DNA from: Treponema sp.
GTDB taxonomy: Bacteria; Spirochaetota; Spirochaetia; Treponematales; Breznakiellaceae
Assembly (NCBI GenBank): GCA_031289935.1
Contig: JAITON010000174.1
Location: 1-20,107, forward strand
DNA length: 20,107 nucleotides
Direction of reading: 5' to 3'
The position numbers and the translations under genes were made by a program. Below the pieces are notes generated by a model that worked only from the letters and a program-made list of their open reading frames with translations, searched no databases and had not been told where the DNA came from. This document shows, piece after piece, positions 1 through 8,595 of this stretch (position 1 is the stretch's first letter; each line of letters opens with the position of its first letter).

Positions 1-70
1 CGCCGGCCTCTCTAACCGCCAGGGTTCCGGTTAAACTGTCCAGGCCCGGCGGGATACAGCGGAGGCTATA

Positions 71-2020
71 CTATTCCCGGACCAGCGGCCCGCCCCGCAC
101 ATTCCCGCCGGAGCTTTCCAGGAGCCAGCGCCCATCGTAGAGATGGAGTAGCGCCAGGAGCCGGCCGCCGGTATTATCGTGCCAGACGATATTGCCCGCG
201 CCATCCACGGTGATAAACCAGTTTCCGCCGCCGCAGAGCTGGAGCGGGAGACCGGGGCTGCGCTCAAAGGGGATGGGGCCCGAATCAGTATAGAGCCGCG
301 CGCCGCCGCCCAGGGTCGCCGCCAGGAAACCCCCGGATTCGGCCATGCTAAAGCCCGTATCTTCCCCGGCGTATTCGTCCAATTTGACCGATTCGGCGGG
401 CTGCCTGGTGTTGAGCCGGAGGAGGATAGACCGCATAGCTCCGGCGCCCGAATGAATGACTTCTCCGTAAAGGAGGCCGCTGGGACTACGGTAGAGCCGG
501 GCGCCCACCGGGGCGGGGTAGGCCAGGGGCACGGTCTCCCCATTGTTCATATTTACCAGGAGGAAGGGGCTGCCCCCTGCGGCGCTGCTCCGGCTTATCA
601 GGATATAGCTCTCGTCCCGGAAAACGGCGTCTAGGGCGCCCAGGCTCATATAGCTAAAGACGAGTTTTCCCGTGGCGGCGTTCAGGACGAAAACCGTCCC
701 CGCCGAATCGAGAAAAAGAATACGGTCCCCCAGTGCGGATGCCGATACCAGGGGATTCCTTAAAGAAAGGGCGCCCAGAACGCTCCGGGAGACTTCTTCC
801 ACCGGGAAGTCCGGAACGACCCGCCTAATAAGCGGCGTGGCCCGGGGGCTGCTATCATGCCAGAAAATAAAATCTCCGGCTCCTGTTCCGGGACTTATCC
901 GGCTAAAGCCACCGGCGGAACTCAGGATGATCGTGTCCCCCTCATGGAGCAGGGAAAAGTCCAGGGGGATAAAGCCCGCCCGGTCGTCTCCGGCGATAAA
1001 GCCCAGGACCGGCCCCGAGACGGCGGCCTCCAGGACCGCAAGGGGTTCCGATGTTTCCATGGGGCGGCCCTCCCGGAACAGCTTCCCGTTGGAGCTTCCC
1101 AGAATAAGACCGTCTCCCGTAACTACGGCGGATGCCGGGGCGGCGGATTCCAGGGGCTCCCGGTTCCGGATTTCCAGTTTTCCCGGGCCGCTTAAACCGT
1201 AGCGCAGGATTTCCGTGCCGCTGATACAGAAGAATTCCGTCCCGCTGCCCGCCGCCAGGATTCCCCGCCGGATATTCCGGTCCCGGTCAAGCTCCTTCCC
1301 CGTAACGGCGTCCAGGACGACCAGCCCCCCGGCCTCAAAACCCGCGAAAAAGCGGCTGTTTCCAAAAAGCAGGGGAGAATTGATATTGGCAGGCGCGGAG
1401 AAGCGGCTGATTTCCTCCCCCGATGCCAAATCCCAATAAGAAAGAAAGCCGGAGGGTGAATAACTTATCATGGTTCGTTCGGACTTTCCGGTAACCGCAA
1501 AGCTGATAAGCGATGATCGTCCGCCCGGGACCTTCAGGACCAGGGCTTCCAGGGGCTCCCCGGTTTCGCTGTCCAGAAAGATAATCCCGTCGAGGCTGTT
1601 CCGGGAGATCATGAGGAAACTGCCCCCGGCGGAATAGGCCATATAGACCGGCAGTTCCCGAAAGGACCGGCTGAACAGCTCTTTCCAGCCCAGATAGTCC
1701 CAGACCGAGACCCGGTAATCTCCCAGGCCCCGGTTCTCAACAACCGCCGCCTGGCTGGTTCCCGGTCTCAGGCTTAGGGAGACAAGGGCCCCGGCGCTAA
1801 TCTGAAACCGGTCCTCCGCCGCGCCTGTTCGGAGGTTCCAGACCCCCAGGAAGCCGTCATCACCGGCGCTGAGCGCCTTTTCCGCCCCGTCATAGGCTAT
1901 GGCGTTTACCGCCCCCCGGTGTCCTGCGGCAATACTGGCTGGGACCTGGGCAAAAAGACTGGTACAGGCCAGGCCGAGGAGGACAAATCCGGCAATAAGG
2001 GCGGCTAAACCCGTGCGCAT
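71..2020 (-). CDS. Exported WD40/quinoprotein-like beta-propeller protein
   Basis: This 649-residue protein is the last gene of the rpsB-to-rseP operon and starts 5 bases after the rseP stop, with AGAAGG about 8 bases before its ATG. Residues 1-25 form a signal peptide (hydrophobic core, then LFAQ), so it probably acts in the periplasm or on the envelope; a Cys at residue 19 makes a lipoprotein possible, but the lipobox is poor. The N-terminal part shows WD40-like blades: a GHRGAVNAIAY start and W-D/N strand ends at LGVWNL, VSVWDY and LSYWDL. Later blades are degenerate and look like PQQ-type repeats (LNAATGKLVFSY). No catalytic motif is visible, so a scaffold or binding role is inferred. The position next to rseP suggests an envelope function, but this is not shown. 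The fold is fairly sure; the role is unknown. Confidence 0.8.
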   Translation of the reverse strand: MRTGLAALIAGFVLLGLACTSLFAQVPASIAAGHRGAVNAIAYDGAEKALSAGDDGFLGVWNLRTGAAEDRFQISAGALVSLSLRPGTSQAAVVENRGLGDYRVSVWDYLGWKELFSRSFRELPVYMAYSAGGSFLMISRNSLDGIIFLDSETGEPLEALVLKVPGGRSSLISFAVTGKSERTMISYSPSGFLSYWDLASGEEISRFSAPANINSPLLFGNSRFFAGFEAGGLVVLDAVTGKELDRDRNIRRGILAAGSGTEFFCISGTEILRYGLSGPGKLEIRNREPLESAAPASAVVTGDGLILGSSNGKLFREGRPMETSEPLAVLEAAVSGPVLGFIAGDDRAGFIPLDFSLLHEGDTIILSSAGGFSRISPGTGAGDFIFWHDSSPRATPLIRRVVPDFPVEEVSRSVLGALSLRNPLVSASALGDRILFLDSAGTVFVLNAATGKLVFSYMSLGALDAVFRDESYILISRSSAAGGSPFLLVNMNNGETVPLAYPAPVGARLYRSPSGLLYGEVIHSGAGAMRSILLRLNTRQPAESVKLDEYAGEDTGFSMAESGGFLAATLGGGARLYTDSGPIPFERSPGLPLQLCGGGNWFITVDGAGNIVWHDNTGGRLLALLHLYDGRWLLESSGGNVRGGPLVRE

Positions 2021-2025
2021 AAGGC

Positions 2026-3390
2026 TTACCTTCTAACGAGAAATAGTATATCCCCAAAGACCGCCAGGGCCATGAGGCCGAAGATCAGCACCACTCCCAG
2101 GGTCTGAAAGGCGTACCTTGTCCTGGGCCCTAGGGGCCGGCCCTTGATCAGTTCCACGATAAAGAGGACCACCATGCCCCCGTCGAGCACCGGCAGGGGA
2201 AGCAGGTTCATTACCCCCAGGGCCACGGAAATAAGGGCCAGGAACTCCGCCATGGAGAGGATCCCCATGCCCAGGCTCTGCTCAAAGCCGGCGGCTGCGG
2301 CGTCCCCTACCATATAGGTGATCCGTACCGGCCCGGAGACCGCCTGGGTCAGGTCGATCCCCTTAAAGAGCAGGGCCAGGCTCCGGAGGGAGACTGTCAG
2401 GGTTTGCCAGGTCTCCTCCGCTCCCTTGACCAGGGCCCCCCAGAGCGTATACCGGGGCGTACGGTAGCGAAGCATTTGGTAACTGATCCCCAGGCCGGTC
2501 TCCCCTGCCTCGTTGTAGGAGAGCGCCAGTTCGGCCCTTTCCGTCCGGCCCTCCCGCTCATATTCCAGGGCCAGTTCCGGGGGCTGCGCTTCCAGGACCG
2601 AATACAGGGCCGCCGAGTAAGGGAGTTCCACCCCGTTTGCCGAAAGGAGCCGGTCCCCGGGTAAAAGCCCTGCCAGGGCCGCCGGGCTCCCGGGGTTCAC
2701 CGTAGCAATCACCGGGTCGGTCCAGAAATAGACCCCGATTTTTCCCGCTCCGCTAGTCTTGTCCAGGACCGGCCGCAGCCTATAGTCCAGGATTTCCCCC
2801 TCCCTTTCCACGGTGATGCGGAGGTCCTTGTCCGCATAGGGGGCGATGGCCTCCTGTACATCGTGGTAATGCTCCGTGGCCCGGCCGTCAATGGCGATAA
2901 TCCGGTCCCCGGTCTCAAGGCCCGCCAGTGTGGCCGGATAGGAGCTGTCCTCGTCGATATCGGAGGCCAGGATGATGCGATTTTCCAGGGTATTCACCTC
3001 GAAACCGATGCCCCAAATCACCGAGAGGACCAGGACCGCAAAGAGCAGGTTGAAGAGGGGCCCCGCGAGGGATACCAGGATACGCCGCCAGGGACTGGCC
3101 CCGTAGTAAGTCCCTTTGACGGGTTTTATCTCCTGGTCCTCGTGAGCCGCTTTGAACTCGTCTTCCCCCCGCATCTTACAATAGCCTCCCACGGGAAAGA
3201 TGGCCAGACGGTACTCCACGGCGCCGATTTTCTTTTTCAGAATGGTCTTCCCCCAGCCGATGCAGAAGGCTTCCACCTCAATCCCCACGATCCGCGCCAC
3301 CAGGAAGTGCCCTAATTCGTGGACGAAAACTACCAGCCCCAGGCCCAGAAGGCCCAGGAGTATCTTTAAGACCGTTTCCAGTATCGCCAT
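2026..3390 (-). CDS. rseP: RseP/MmpA-family site-2 zinc metalloprotease
   Basis: This is a 454-residue intramembrane protease of the M50 family, which cuts transmembrane substrates such as anti-sigma factors in the inner membrane. The HExxH zinc site is HELGH at residues 24-28 inside the first membrane helix. The third zinc ligand lies in the NLLPLPVLDGG motif at about 395-405 (D403). Between them are two PDZ-like domains (GLETGDRIIAIDG and GLLPGDRLLSANG), which normally gate substrate access. Length is normal for the family. The ATG shares one base with the dxr stop (TGATG), so translation is probably coupled. Being downstream of uppS, cdsA and dxr is a common arrangement in bacteria. The physiological substrate cannot be told from this window. 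Confidence 0.95.
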   Translation of the reverse strand: MAILETVLKILLGLLGLGLVVFVHELGHFLVARIVGIEVEAFCIGWGKTILKKKIGAVEYRLAIFPVGGYCKMRGEDEFKAAHEDQEIKPVKGTYYGASPWRRILVSLAGPLFNLLFAVLVLSVIWGIGFEVNTLENRIILASDIDEDSSYPATLAGLETGDRIIAIDGRATEHYHDVQEAIAPYADKDLRITVEREGEILDYRLRPVLDKTSGAGKIGVYFWTDPVIATVNPGSPAALAGLLPGDRLLSANGVELPYSAALYSVLEAQPPELALEYEREGRTERAELALSYNEAGETGLGISYQMLRYRTPRYTLWGALVKGAEETWQTLTVSLRSLALLFKGIDLTQAVSGPVRITYMVGDAAAAGFEQSLGMGILSMAEFLALISVALGVMNLLPLPVLDGGMVVLFIVELIKGRPLGPRTRYAFQTLGVVLIFGLMALAVFGDILFLVRR

Positions 3391-4517
3391 CAGTTCTTCT
3401 CCCGTATATAATGTTCTGCCAAGTCCCGTGCCTGACGGTCGGCTTCCAGAATGGCTTCCAAGGCCGCCGGGTCTTCAAGCTTCCCGGAGCAGTCCCAATC
3501 GCTCCCTAAAACATACTCCACAATGCGGGGGATATCAAGAAAGCCCGGGGCCCCGTCCCCAGGCCCTTCCAAAAAGGCCCCCACGGCGGTTTCATTGGCG
3601 GCGTTATAGGCCGCAGGGTAGAGCCCTCCCAGCCGGGCCGCCTCATAGGCTAGGGGAAGCATGGGGAAACGGGCTGGGTCGCTCTTTTCGAACTCCAGGT
3701 TTAATCCCGCAAGGTCAAGCCTGCCGAAGGGGCAGGGGAGGCAATCGGGGTAGGCCAAGGCGTTGTGAATAGGGAGCCGCATATCGGGCTTCGACATATC
3801 CGCATAGATTGCTCCATTTTTTAGGCGTACCATCGAATGGACGATACTTTGGGGATGGACGAGCACCTGGATCTGCTCCGGCGATACCTCAAAGAGCCGG
3901 GCCGCCTCAATTACTTCCAGGCCCTTGTTGGCCATGGTGGCCGAATCGACGGTGATCTTGGGCCCCATGTTCCAGGTAGGATGCTTCAAGGCCTCCATGG
4001 GGCTTATCCCCGCCAAGGCCTCCACCGGGAATTTCCTAAAGGGTCCCCCCGAGGCGGTCAGCAGAATTTCCTCCAGGGCTTCCCTGCCGTGGGCCTCCAA
4101 CAGGCTCCAGATAGCCGCATGTTCCGAATCCACCGGCAGAATCCGCCGCCCCGTGCTCGCAGCCAGGGCCAGGACCAGGGGACCGGCCATGACCATGGTC
4201 TCCTTGTTTGCCAGGACCAGGTCGCTGCCCGCTTCCAATGCCGCCAGAGAAGGTTCCAGCCCCGCTGCCCCGGCAATGCCGTTCACGGTAATCTCCGGCC
4301 GGCTTTCTCTAATGACACGGGAGAGTTCTCTCGAATCTCTGGTCAGGACGAGCCATGCGCCGGGGAACTCCTGGCCCAGGACCTCAAGTTCCTTCCCCTT
4401 GAAACAGGCCGAAAGGAGGGCTACTTCGAAATCTTCCCGGCGGCTCCTGATAACGTCCAGGGTACTGGCGCCGATAGAACCGGTGGCTCCCAAAACGGCA
4501 ATACGCTTCTTCATCAT
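3390..4517 (-). CDS. dxr: 1-deoxy-D-xylulose-5-phosphate reductoisomerase
   Basis: This 375-residue cytosolic enzyme converts DXP to 2-C-methyl-D-erythritol 4-phosphate with NADPH, the committed step of the MEP isoprenoid pathway. The NADPH-binding GATGSIG is at residues 10-16. Other family motifs are NGIAGAAGL, LANKETMV, the metal-site VDSEHAA, LTASGGPFR, and the substrate-binding KITVDSATMANKG and VHPQSIVHSMV. Length and motif order are complete. Two adjacent ATGs (4517 and 4514) can serve as start. No strong Shine-Dalgarno is seen, and the gene begins 10 bases after the cdsA stop, so coupling to cdsA is likely. Its product pathway feeds the polyprenyl substrates used by uppS in the same operon. 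Confidence 0.97.
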   Translation of the reverse strand: MMKKRIAVLGATGSIGASTLDVIRSRREDFEVALLSACFKGKELEVLGQEFPGAWLVLTRDSRELSRVIRESRPEITVNGIAGAAGLEPSLAALEAGSDLVLANKETMVMAGPLVLALAASTGRRILPVDSEHAAIWSLLEAHGREALEEILLTASGGPFRKFPVEALAGISPMEALKHPTWNMGPKITVDSATMANKGLEVIEAARLFEVSPEQIQVLVHPQSIVHSMVRLKNGAIYADMSKPDMRLPIHNALAYPDCLPCPFGRLDLAGLNLEFEKSDPARFPMLPLAYEAARLGGLYPAAYNAANETAVGAFLEGPGDGAPGFLDIPRIVEYVLGSDWDCSGKLEDPAALEAILEADRQARDLAEHYIREKN

Positions 4518-4527
4518 CTTGACCGGT

Positions 4528-5376
4528 CTACCGGAAAAGCAGCAGATAGAGCCCGTAGAACACGGGTGCCGCCAGGGCGATGGAGTCCACCGAATCCAGC
4601 ACCCCCCCCCGGCCGGGCATGATAATCCCGGAATCCTTGACCCCAGCGCTCCGCTTCAGAACCGATTCCGCCAAATCCCCCAGGGAAGCGGCTAAGGCGG
4701 TGCCAAAGCCCAGAATGAGACCTGCAAAAAAGGAGAAATCCTCCCTGGTAAAGGCTTGGGGTATGCACAGAACCGCTCCAATACATACCAGAATTGACCC
4801 GGTAAAGCCGCCTGCAAAACCTGCCACACTCTTCTTGGGGCTGGCGGGAATAATCCCCTGGTTGCCCCTGCCCAGGAGCATCCCTGTGGCCCAGGCCAGG
4901 GAATCATTGGCAAAGACCGAGAGCAGGAAGACCAGGATCACCATGCCGGCTTCGGGAAAGAGTGCCATTCTGATGATCCAGAGGAGGAAGATACCCGGAT
5001 AGATCATCACCGAGAAAGCCGTCGTCGTCTGGAGAAGAGCCTTCTCAAAGGCATGTTCACGGGAAAAGACCCGGGAAATTAGTACCCAGGATAGACCGGC
5101 CATCATAAAAAGCGGGAACAGGTCCGGCACGGCAAAACTTACCCGGAGGAGTGCCGCCATAGGCCCCAGAATCCCCAGGATAACCGTCTCCGGTGTGGAA
5201 ATAACCAGATTTTTTTTTGCCAGGAGGCCCCTTAATTCCAGGGCTCCCAAGGCGCTAAAGATGATCACCACCACGTTCAGGACCAGGTACTGTCTATAAG
5301 GGAAAACCACTACGATCAAAACAACCAGAGGTAGGCCGATGATAAATATCAAAACACGCTGAATCAGCTTCTTCAT
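4528..5376 (-). CDS. cdsA: Phosphatidate cytidylyltransferase (CDP-diacylglycerol synthase)
   Basis: This is a 282-residue polytopic membrane enzyme that makes CDP-diacylglycerol from CTP and phosphatidate, the branch point of phospholipid synthesis. There are several hydrophobic helices, beginning at about residues 9-26. The C-terminal family signature is recognisable at residues 240-265 (LKRSAGVKDSG, then PGRGGVLDSVDS). Two positions differ from the usual signature: Arg256 replaces the His of PGHGG, and Ser262 replaces the Arg of LDR. The lysine, arginine and aspartate residues of the first half are kept. The start ATG overlaps the uppS stop as ATGA. The substitutions may be lineage-specific; function is still the most likely one given length and neighbours. 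Confidence 0.9.
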   Translation of the reverse strand: MKKLIQRVLIFIIGLPLVVLIVVVFPYRQYLVLNVVVIIFSALGALELRGLLAKKNLVISTPETVILGILGPMAALLRVSFAVPDLFPLFMMAGLSWVLISRVFSREHAFEKALLQTTTAFSVMIYPGIFLLWIIRMALFPEAGMVILVFLLSVFANDSLAWATGMLLGRGNQGIIPASPKKSVAGFAGGFTGSILVCIGAVLCIPQAFTREDFSFFAGLILGFGTALAASLGDLAESVLKRSAGVKDSGIIMPGRGGVLDSVDSIALAAPVFYGLYLLLFR

Positions 5377-6116
5377 GTTCCCGTACCCCCGTATTTCCGT
5401 TTCCTAGTTTGATACTGCCCGATGGCGGCCTTGAAATCTCCGGGCCCAAAATCGGGCCAGAACTTTTCGCTGATATAATATTCCGCATAGGCTCCCTCCC
5501 AAAGGAGGAAGTTGCTGGTCCTGAATTCCCCCGCAGTTCTGATGATAAGATCCGGGTCGGGAATGTCAGGATTGTCCAGGTAACGGTGGAAGTCCCTCTC
5601 GCATGGTGGCCCGCCGTTAGGCGGCATACCACCAAAGTTCCCGGCTAGGAAGCGCCCCATGGCTCGGAGAATCTCATCCCGGCCTCCGTAGTTCAGGGCC
5701 AGAACCACCTGCAGGCCGGGGAAATCCCTAGTATCCTCCACCACGTCCCGAATTTCCTGTTGAATATCCGGCGGTAATCCCGGCTCATTACCGGTGTAGC
5801 GTATCCTGATCCGGCGTTCCCGGAAGAAATCCATTTCTCCCCGAAGGTACTGTTTTACCAGGCCCATGATAAAACCCACTTCTTCTGCGGTCCGTTTCCA
5901 GTTTTCCGTGGAAAAGACGTAAAGAGTCAGGAAGGGGAGCCCAAGTTCGCAGGCGGTTTGGACAATTTTTTTTGCAGCCCTGAGTCCCCCGTTATGGCCC
6001 ATAGTGCGGGGCAGGTTTCGCTGCTCTGCCCATCGACCATTTCCATCCATAATAATGCCGATATGCGCGGGGAGCCAGGGAGTGTCGGTGACCAAACCTG
6101 ATTGCGGTATCGTCAA
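5373..6116 (-). CDS. uppS: Undecaprenyl diphosphate synthase (cis-prenyltransferase)
   Basis: This 247-residue enzyme condenses isopentenyl diphosphate onto farnesyl diphosphate to make the C55 lipid carrier for peptidoglycan. The P-loop-like DGNGRWA starts at D24, the catalytic-site aspartate. It is followed by a GHxxG-type motif (MGHNGG), LTLYVFSTENWKR, and the C-terminal LIIRTAGEFRTSNFLLWEGAYAE (read as two overlapping family blocks). All are normal. The likely start is a TTG whose last bases overlap the frr stop (TTGA), so translation would be coupled to frr; a second in-frame TTG at 6095 is an alternative. GGAGG lies only a base or two before the TTG, which is unusually close. It is followed by cdsA with an ATGA overlap. 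Confidence 0.95.
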   Translation of the reverse strand: MTIPQSGLVTDTPWLPAHIGIIMDGNGRWAEQRNLPRTMGHNGGLRAAKKIVQTACELGLPFLTLYVFSTENWKRTAEEVGFIMGLVKQYLRGEMDFFRERRIRIRYTGNEPGLPPDIQQEIRDVVEDTRDFPGLQVVLALNYGGRDEILRAMGRFLAGNFGGMPPNGGPPCERDFHRYLDNPDIPDPDLIIRTAGEFRTSNFLLWEGAYAEYYISEKFWPDFGPGDFKAAIGQYQTRKRKYGGTGT

Positions 6117-6670
6117 ACCTCCATGATTTCCTTTTCCTTCTCCTCAAAAATCAGACTGATTTTGGTGATATAGGAATCGGTGAGCTTCTGTAGTTCGTCG
6201 GCATTGGCCTTTTCGTCGTCTTCGGTCAGATCGCCGCCTTTAAGGAGCTGCTTGAGTTCCTCGTTGCCGTCCCGCCGGATATTCCGCACTGCCACCCGGC
6301 TCTGCTCGGCCTGGTTCTTGGCCAGCTTGACCAGCTCCTTACGACGCTCCTCCGTCAGAGGGGGGATGCTGATGCGGATCACCTTGCCATCGTTACTGGG
6401 GTTCAGGGAGAGCTCCGAGGAACGGATCGCCTTCTCGATTTCCCCGATTTGGCTCTTTTCCCAGGGCTGGATAACAATGAGCCGGGCCTCGGGGATCGAG
6501 ATGTTGGCCATCTGGTTCAGGGAGGACTTGTTACCGTAGTAATCTACCTTGATTTTGTCGAACAGGGCTGCCGAGGCCCGCCCAGTCCTGATAGCGGCAA
6601 ACTCATCCTTCAGATTTACCACGGTCTTTTTCATTCGGTCCTCGGATGCGGTAATTACCTTATGTATCAT
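6113..6670 (-). CDS. frr: Ribosome recycling factor
   Basis: This 185-residue cytosolic factor works with EF-G to split the post-termination ribosome. It has the usual length and family motifs: the KTVVNLKDEFAAIRTGRAS helix near the N terminus, PEARLIVIQPWEKSQIGEIEKAI in the middle (read as two blocks), then NPSNDGKVIRISIPPLTEERR and a long charged C-terminal helix. The ATG overlaps the tsf stop (ATGA), with GGTCGGAG just before it. The order rpsB-tsf-frr is very widely conserved; here the pyrH gene that often sits between tsf and frr is absent. Confidence 0.97.
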   Translation of the reverse strand: MIHKVITASEDRMKKTVVNLKDEFAAIRTGRASAALFDKIKVDYYGNKSSLNQMANISIPEARLIVIQPWEKSQIGEIEKAIRSSELSLNPSNDGKVIRISIPPLTEERRKELVKLAKNQAEQSRVAVRNIRRDGNEELKQLLKGGDLTEDDEKANADELQKLTDSYITKISLIFEEKEKEIMEV

Positions 6671-7518
6671 TCTCCGACCTTAAAGTAGACATAGTCCTTG
6701 ACGCTCAGGACCGCCCCGAGTTTCTTCCCTGTTTCTGCCAGTATCTGGGCTACGGTAAATTTTTCGTCCTTAACAAAGCCCTGGTCCATCAGGCAGATGT
6801 CCTTGAGGTACTTGTTGATCTTTCCCTTGAGGATATTGTCGAAGACATTGGCGGGCTTGCCCCTCAGGGCCTCGTCTTGTTCCATCTGCTTGCGGTAGAT
6901 TTCCTCCTGTTCCTTGAGGAAACCCTGATCAACCTTGCTCCGGTCCAGGGCCAGGGGATTAAAAGCCGCGATATGGAGGGCCAGATCAAAGGCCAGGGTT
7001 TTGGCCTCTTCGCTTGCCAGAGCCTCCGCTTTATCGGAACCGAGCTTGACTACCACACCCATGGCCCCTTCACCGTGGATATATGAGGTGAGGATATCGC
7101 TGGCATCGGCTTTTAGGAGCTTCATCCGTTTAAGACCCATGTTCTCCCGGATTTTGGTGGCTAGTTCCGATACCATGCCATTAAGCTCATCGTTGGGCTC
7201 AATATAGCCCTTTTCCAGGGCCAGAGCCGCAATTTTGTTCCCCAACTCGATAAAACCTGGGTCCCGGGCCACGAAATCAGTCTCCGAGACCAGTTCTACC
7301 AGAACTGCGGTCTTGTTTTCTATCTTGATAAAGATCTTGCCTTCGTTAGTGGATCGACCGGAACGTTTTTCCACCGCCGCCAAGCCCTTTTCCTTCAAGA
7401 GTTTCTCCGCTTTGTCAAAATCACCGCCAGTTTCCACCAAGGCATTTTTGCAGTCCATCATACCCGCTCCGGTTTTTTCCCGAAGGGTCTTCACATCTGT
7501 AGCACTAATATTCGCCAT
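6667..7518 (-). CDS. tsf: Translation elongation factor Ts
   Basis: This 283-residue cytosolic factor recycles EF-Tu by nucleotide exchange. The N-terminal UBA-like domain has VKTLREKTGAGMMDCKNAL (residues 9-27). The core keeps the SETDFVAR motif, with the TDF residues that contact the EF-Tu nucleotide site at 80-82. The rest matches the family's dimerisation domains and C-terminal module. GAGGAG stands 5 bases before the ATG, a strong ribosome binding site. It follows rpsB after 12 bases, the usual partner gene, and is expected to share its mRNA. Confidence 0.97.
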   Translation of the reverse strand: MANISATDVKTLREKTGAGMMDCKNALVETGGDFDKAEKLLKEKGLAAVEKRSGRSTNEGKIFIKIENKTAVLVELVSETDFVARDPGFIELGNKIAALALEKGYIEPNDELNGMVSELATKIRENMGLKRMKLLKADASDILTSYIHGEGAMGVVVKLGSDKAEALASEEAKTLAFDLALHIAAFNPLALDRSKVDQGFLKEQEEIYRKQMEQDEALRGKPANVFDNILKGKINKYLKDICLMDQGFVKDEKFTVAQILAETGKKLGAVLSVKDYVYFKVGE

Positions 7519-7530
7519 GTCTATCTCCTC

Positions 7531-8421
7531 TTATCCCTCGTTATATACCTTGTCGATGTCCACCAGGAGCGCGTTCTCCTCGGCCTGATGCGTCTCGGAG
7601 ACGGGTGCCGGATGCTCTCCCACACCGGTATAGGCTTCGATGTCGATTTCCCGGTCCTCTTCCCTGATGGAGGCGTCGGTGAGGATTTCTTCCATATCCC
7701 CACCCTCTTCTCCTAGGGTTTCGATAATCTTGAGCCCCGCCTCATTGTCGGCCTCCACTACCGCATTGGCCACAATCTGGGTAAAAAGAGTGATGGCCCG
7801 GATCGCGTCGTCATTTCCCGGAATGGGGTAGTCGATGCCTTCGGGGTTGCAGTTGGTGTCCACCACTGCCACGATGGGGATGCCCATGCGCTGAGCTTCG
7901 GCCACGGCAATGGCTTCTTTCCGGGTATCAATCACAAAGAGGATCCCCGGAAGTTCCTTCATTTCCTTGATACCCCCCAGGTTTTTCTGAAGCTTGGCCC
8001 GTTCCTTGCCTAGGCTGGCGATTTCCTTCTTGGTCAGGTTTTCGAAAGTACCGTCAATTTCCATCTTTTCCAGCTTTTTGAGTCTGAGCAGAGACTTTTT
8101 GATGGTGACGAAGTTGGTGAGCATGCCGCCTAGCCAGCGGTTGTTCACGTAGAACATGCCGCAACGTTCTGCTTCCTTCTGGATCGCCTGCTGGGCCTGC
8201 TTCTTAGTGCCAACAAAGAGCACCGTTTTGCCCGAGCTGACGACCTTCCGCACCGCATCGTAGGCATCCTTGATGGCCTGGATGGTCTTTTGCAGGTCGA
8301 TAATATGGATACCGTTCCGTTCCGCGAAGATATACTTACTCATCCGCGGGTCCCAGCGCTTGACCTGGTGACCGAAATGGACCCCCGATTCCAGTAGATT
8401 CTTCATGGTAACTACTGCCAA
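7531..8421 (-). CDS. rpsB: 30S ribosomal protein S2
   Basis: This 296-residue protein is the first gene of the operon. The N-terminal MAVVTMKNLLESGVHFGHQ and the RWDPRM stretch are typical of S2, as are NNRWLGGMLTNF and the VDTNCNPEGIDYPIPGNDDA region (two blocks). The chosen start is TTG at 8421: it restores the family N terminus, and GGGAGG lies 5 bases before it. An ATG at 8406 would be shorter and less well placed. After the core, which ends near residue 228, there is an acidic tail of about 65 residues, longer than in E. coli or Bacillus S2. A rare start codon on a ribosomal protein gene may tune its expression. Confidence 0.96.
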   Translation of the reverse strand: MAVVTMKNLLESGVHFGHQVKRWDPRMSKYIFAERNGIHIIDLQKTIQAIKDAYDAVRKVVSSGKTVLFVGTKKQAQQAIQKEAERCGMFYVNNRWLGGMLTNFVTIKKSLLRLKKLEKMEIDGTFENLTKKEIASLGKERAKLQKNLGGIKEMKELPGILFVIDTRKEAIAVAEAQRMGIPIVAVVDTNCNPEGIDYPIPGNDDAIRAITLFTQIVANAVVEADNEAGLKIIETLGEEGGDMEEILTDASIREEDREIDIEAYTGVGEHPAPVSETHQAEENALLVDIDKVYNEG

Positions 8422-8477
8422 AATTTCCTCCCGGTTGCGATCATTCCCACATTACATAGGATGATGTCAACGCCTTC

Positions 8478-8515
8478 ATTATATCTCATCACCCCAATGG
8501 GCGATGGAATGTCAA
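8478..8515 (-). promoter_or_regulatory. Candidate rpsB operon promoter region
   Basis: A perfect TATAAT lies on the minus strand at 8483-8478, about 50 bases upstream of rpsB. TTGACA occurs twice nearby (8515-8510 and 8470-8465), but neither is well spaced to that TATAAT: the upstream one is 26 bases away and the other is downstream. An A/T-rich block at 8518-8540 lies further up. The exact start site is therefore unclear; the 168-base gap must nevertheless carry the operon promoter. Confidence 0.45.
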
Positions 8516-8568
8516 TCCGATATATCTATAATTTTTTATAGAAGAAACCGGACTGCGTACTCAGTTAG

Positions 8569-8595
8569 GAATGAAAAAACGAAGCCTTTTCATTC
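8569..8595. terminator. Possible A/T-rich hairpin terminator after maf
   Basis: GAATGAAAA (8569-8577) and TTTTCATTC (8587-8595) form a perfect 9-bp inverted repeat with a 9-base loop. On the minus strand it starts around the maf stop codon and includes a run of six T. The stem has few G-C pairs, so it may be weak. Confidence 0.4.

Noticed and set aside
1..70. Possible next gene of the left operon at the window edge
   Set aside because: No start codon with a ribosome binding site is visible on the minus strand in these 70 bases.
3837..4622. Plus-strand frames of 250-260 codons opposite dxr and cdsA
   Set aside because: They lie opposite well-conserved enzymes, have no recognisable domain, and look like shadows of biased codon use.
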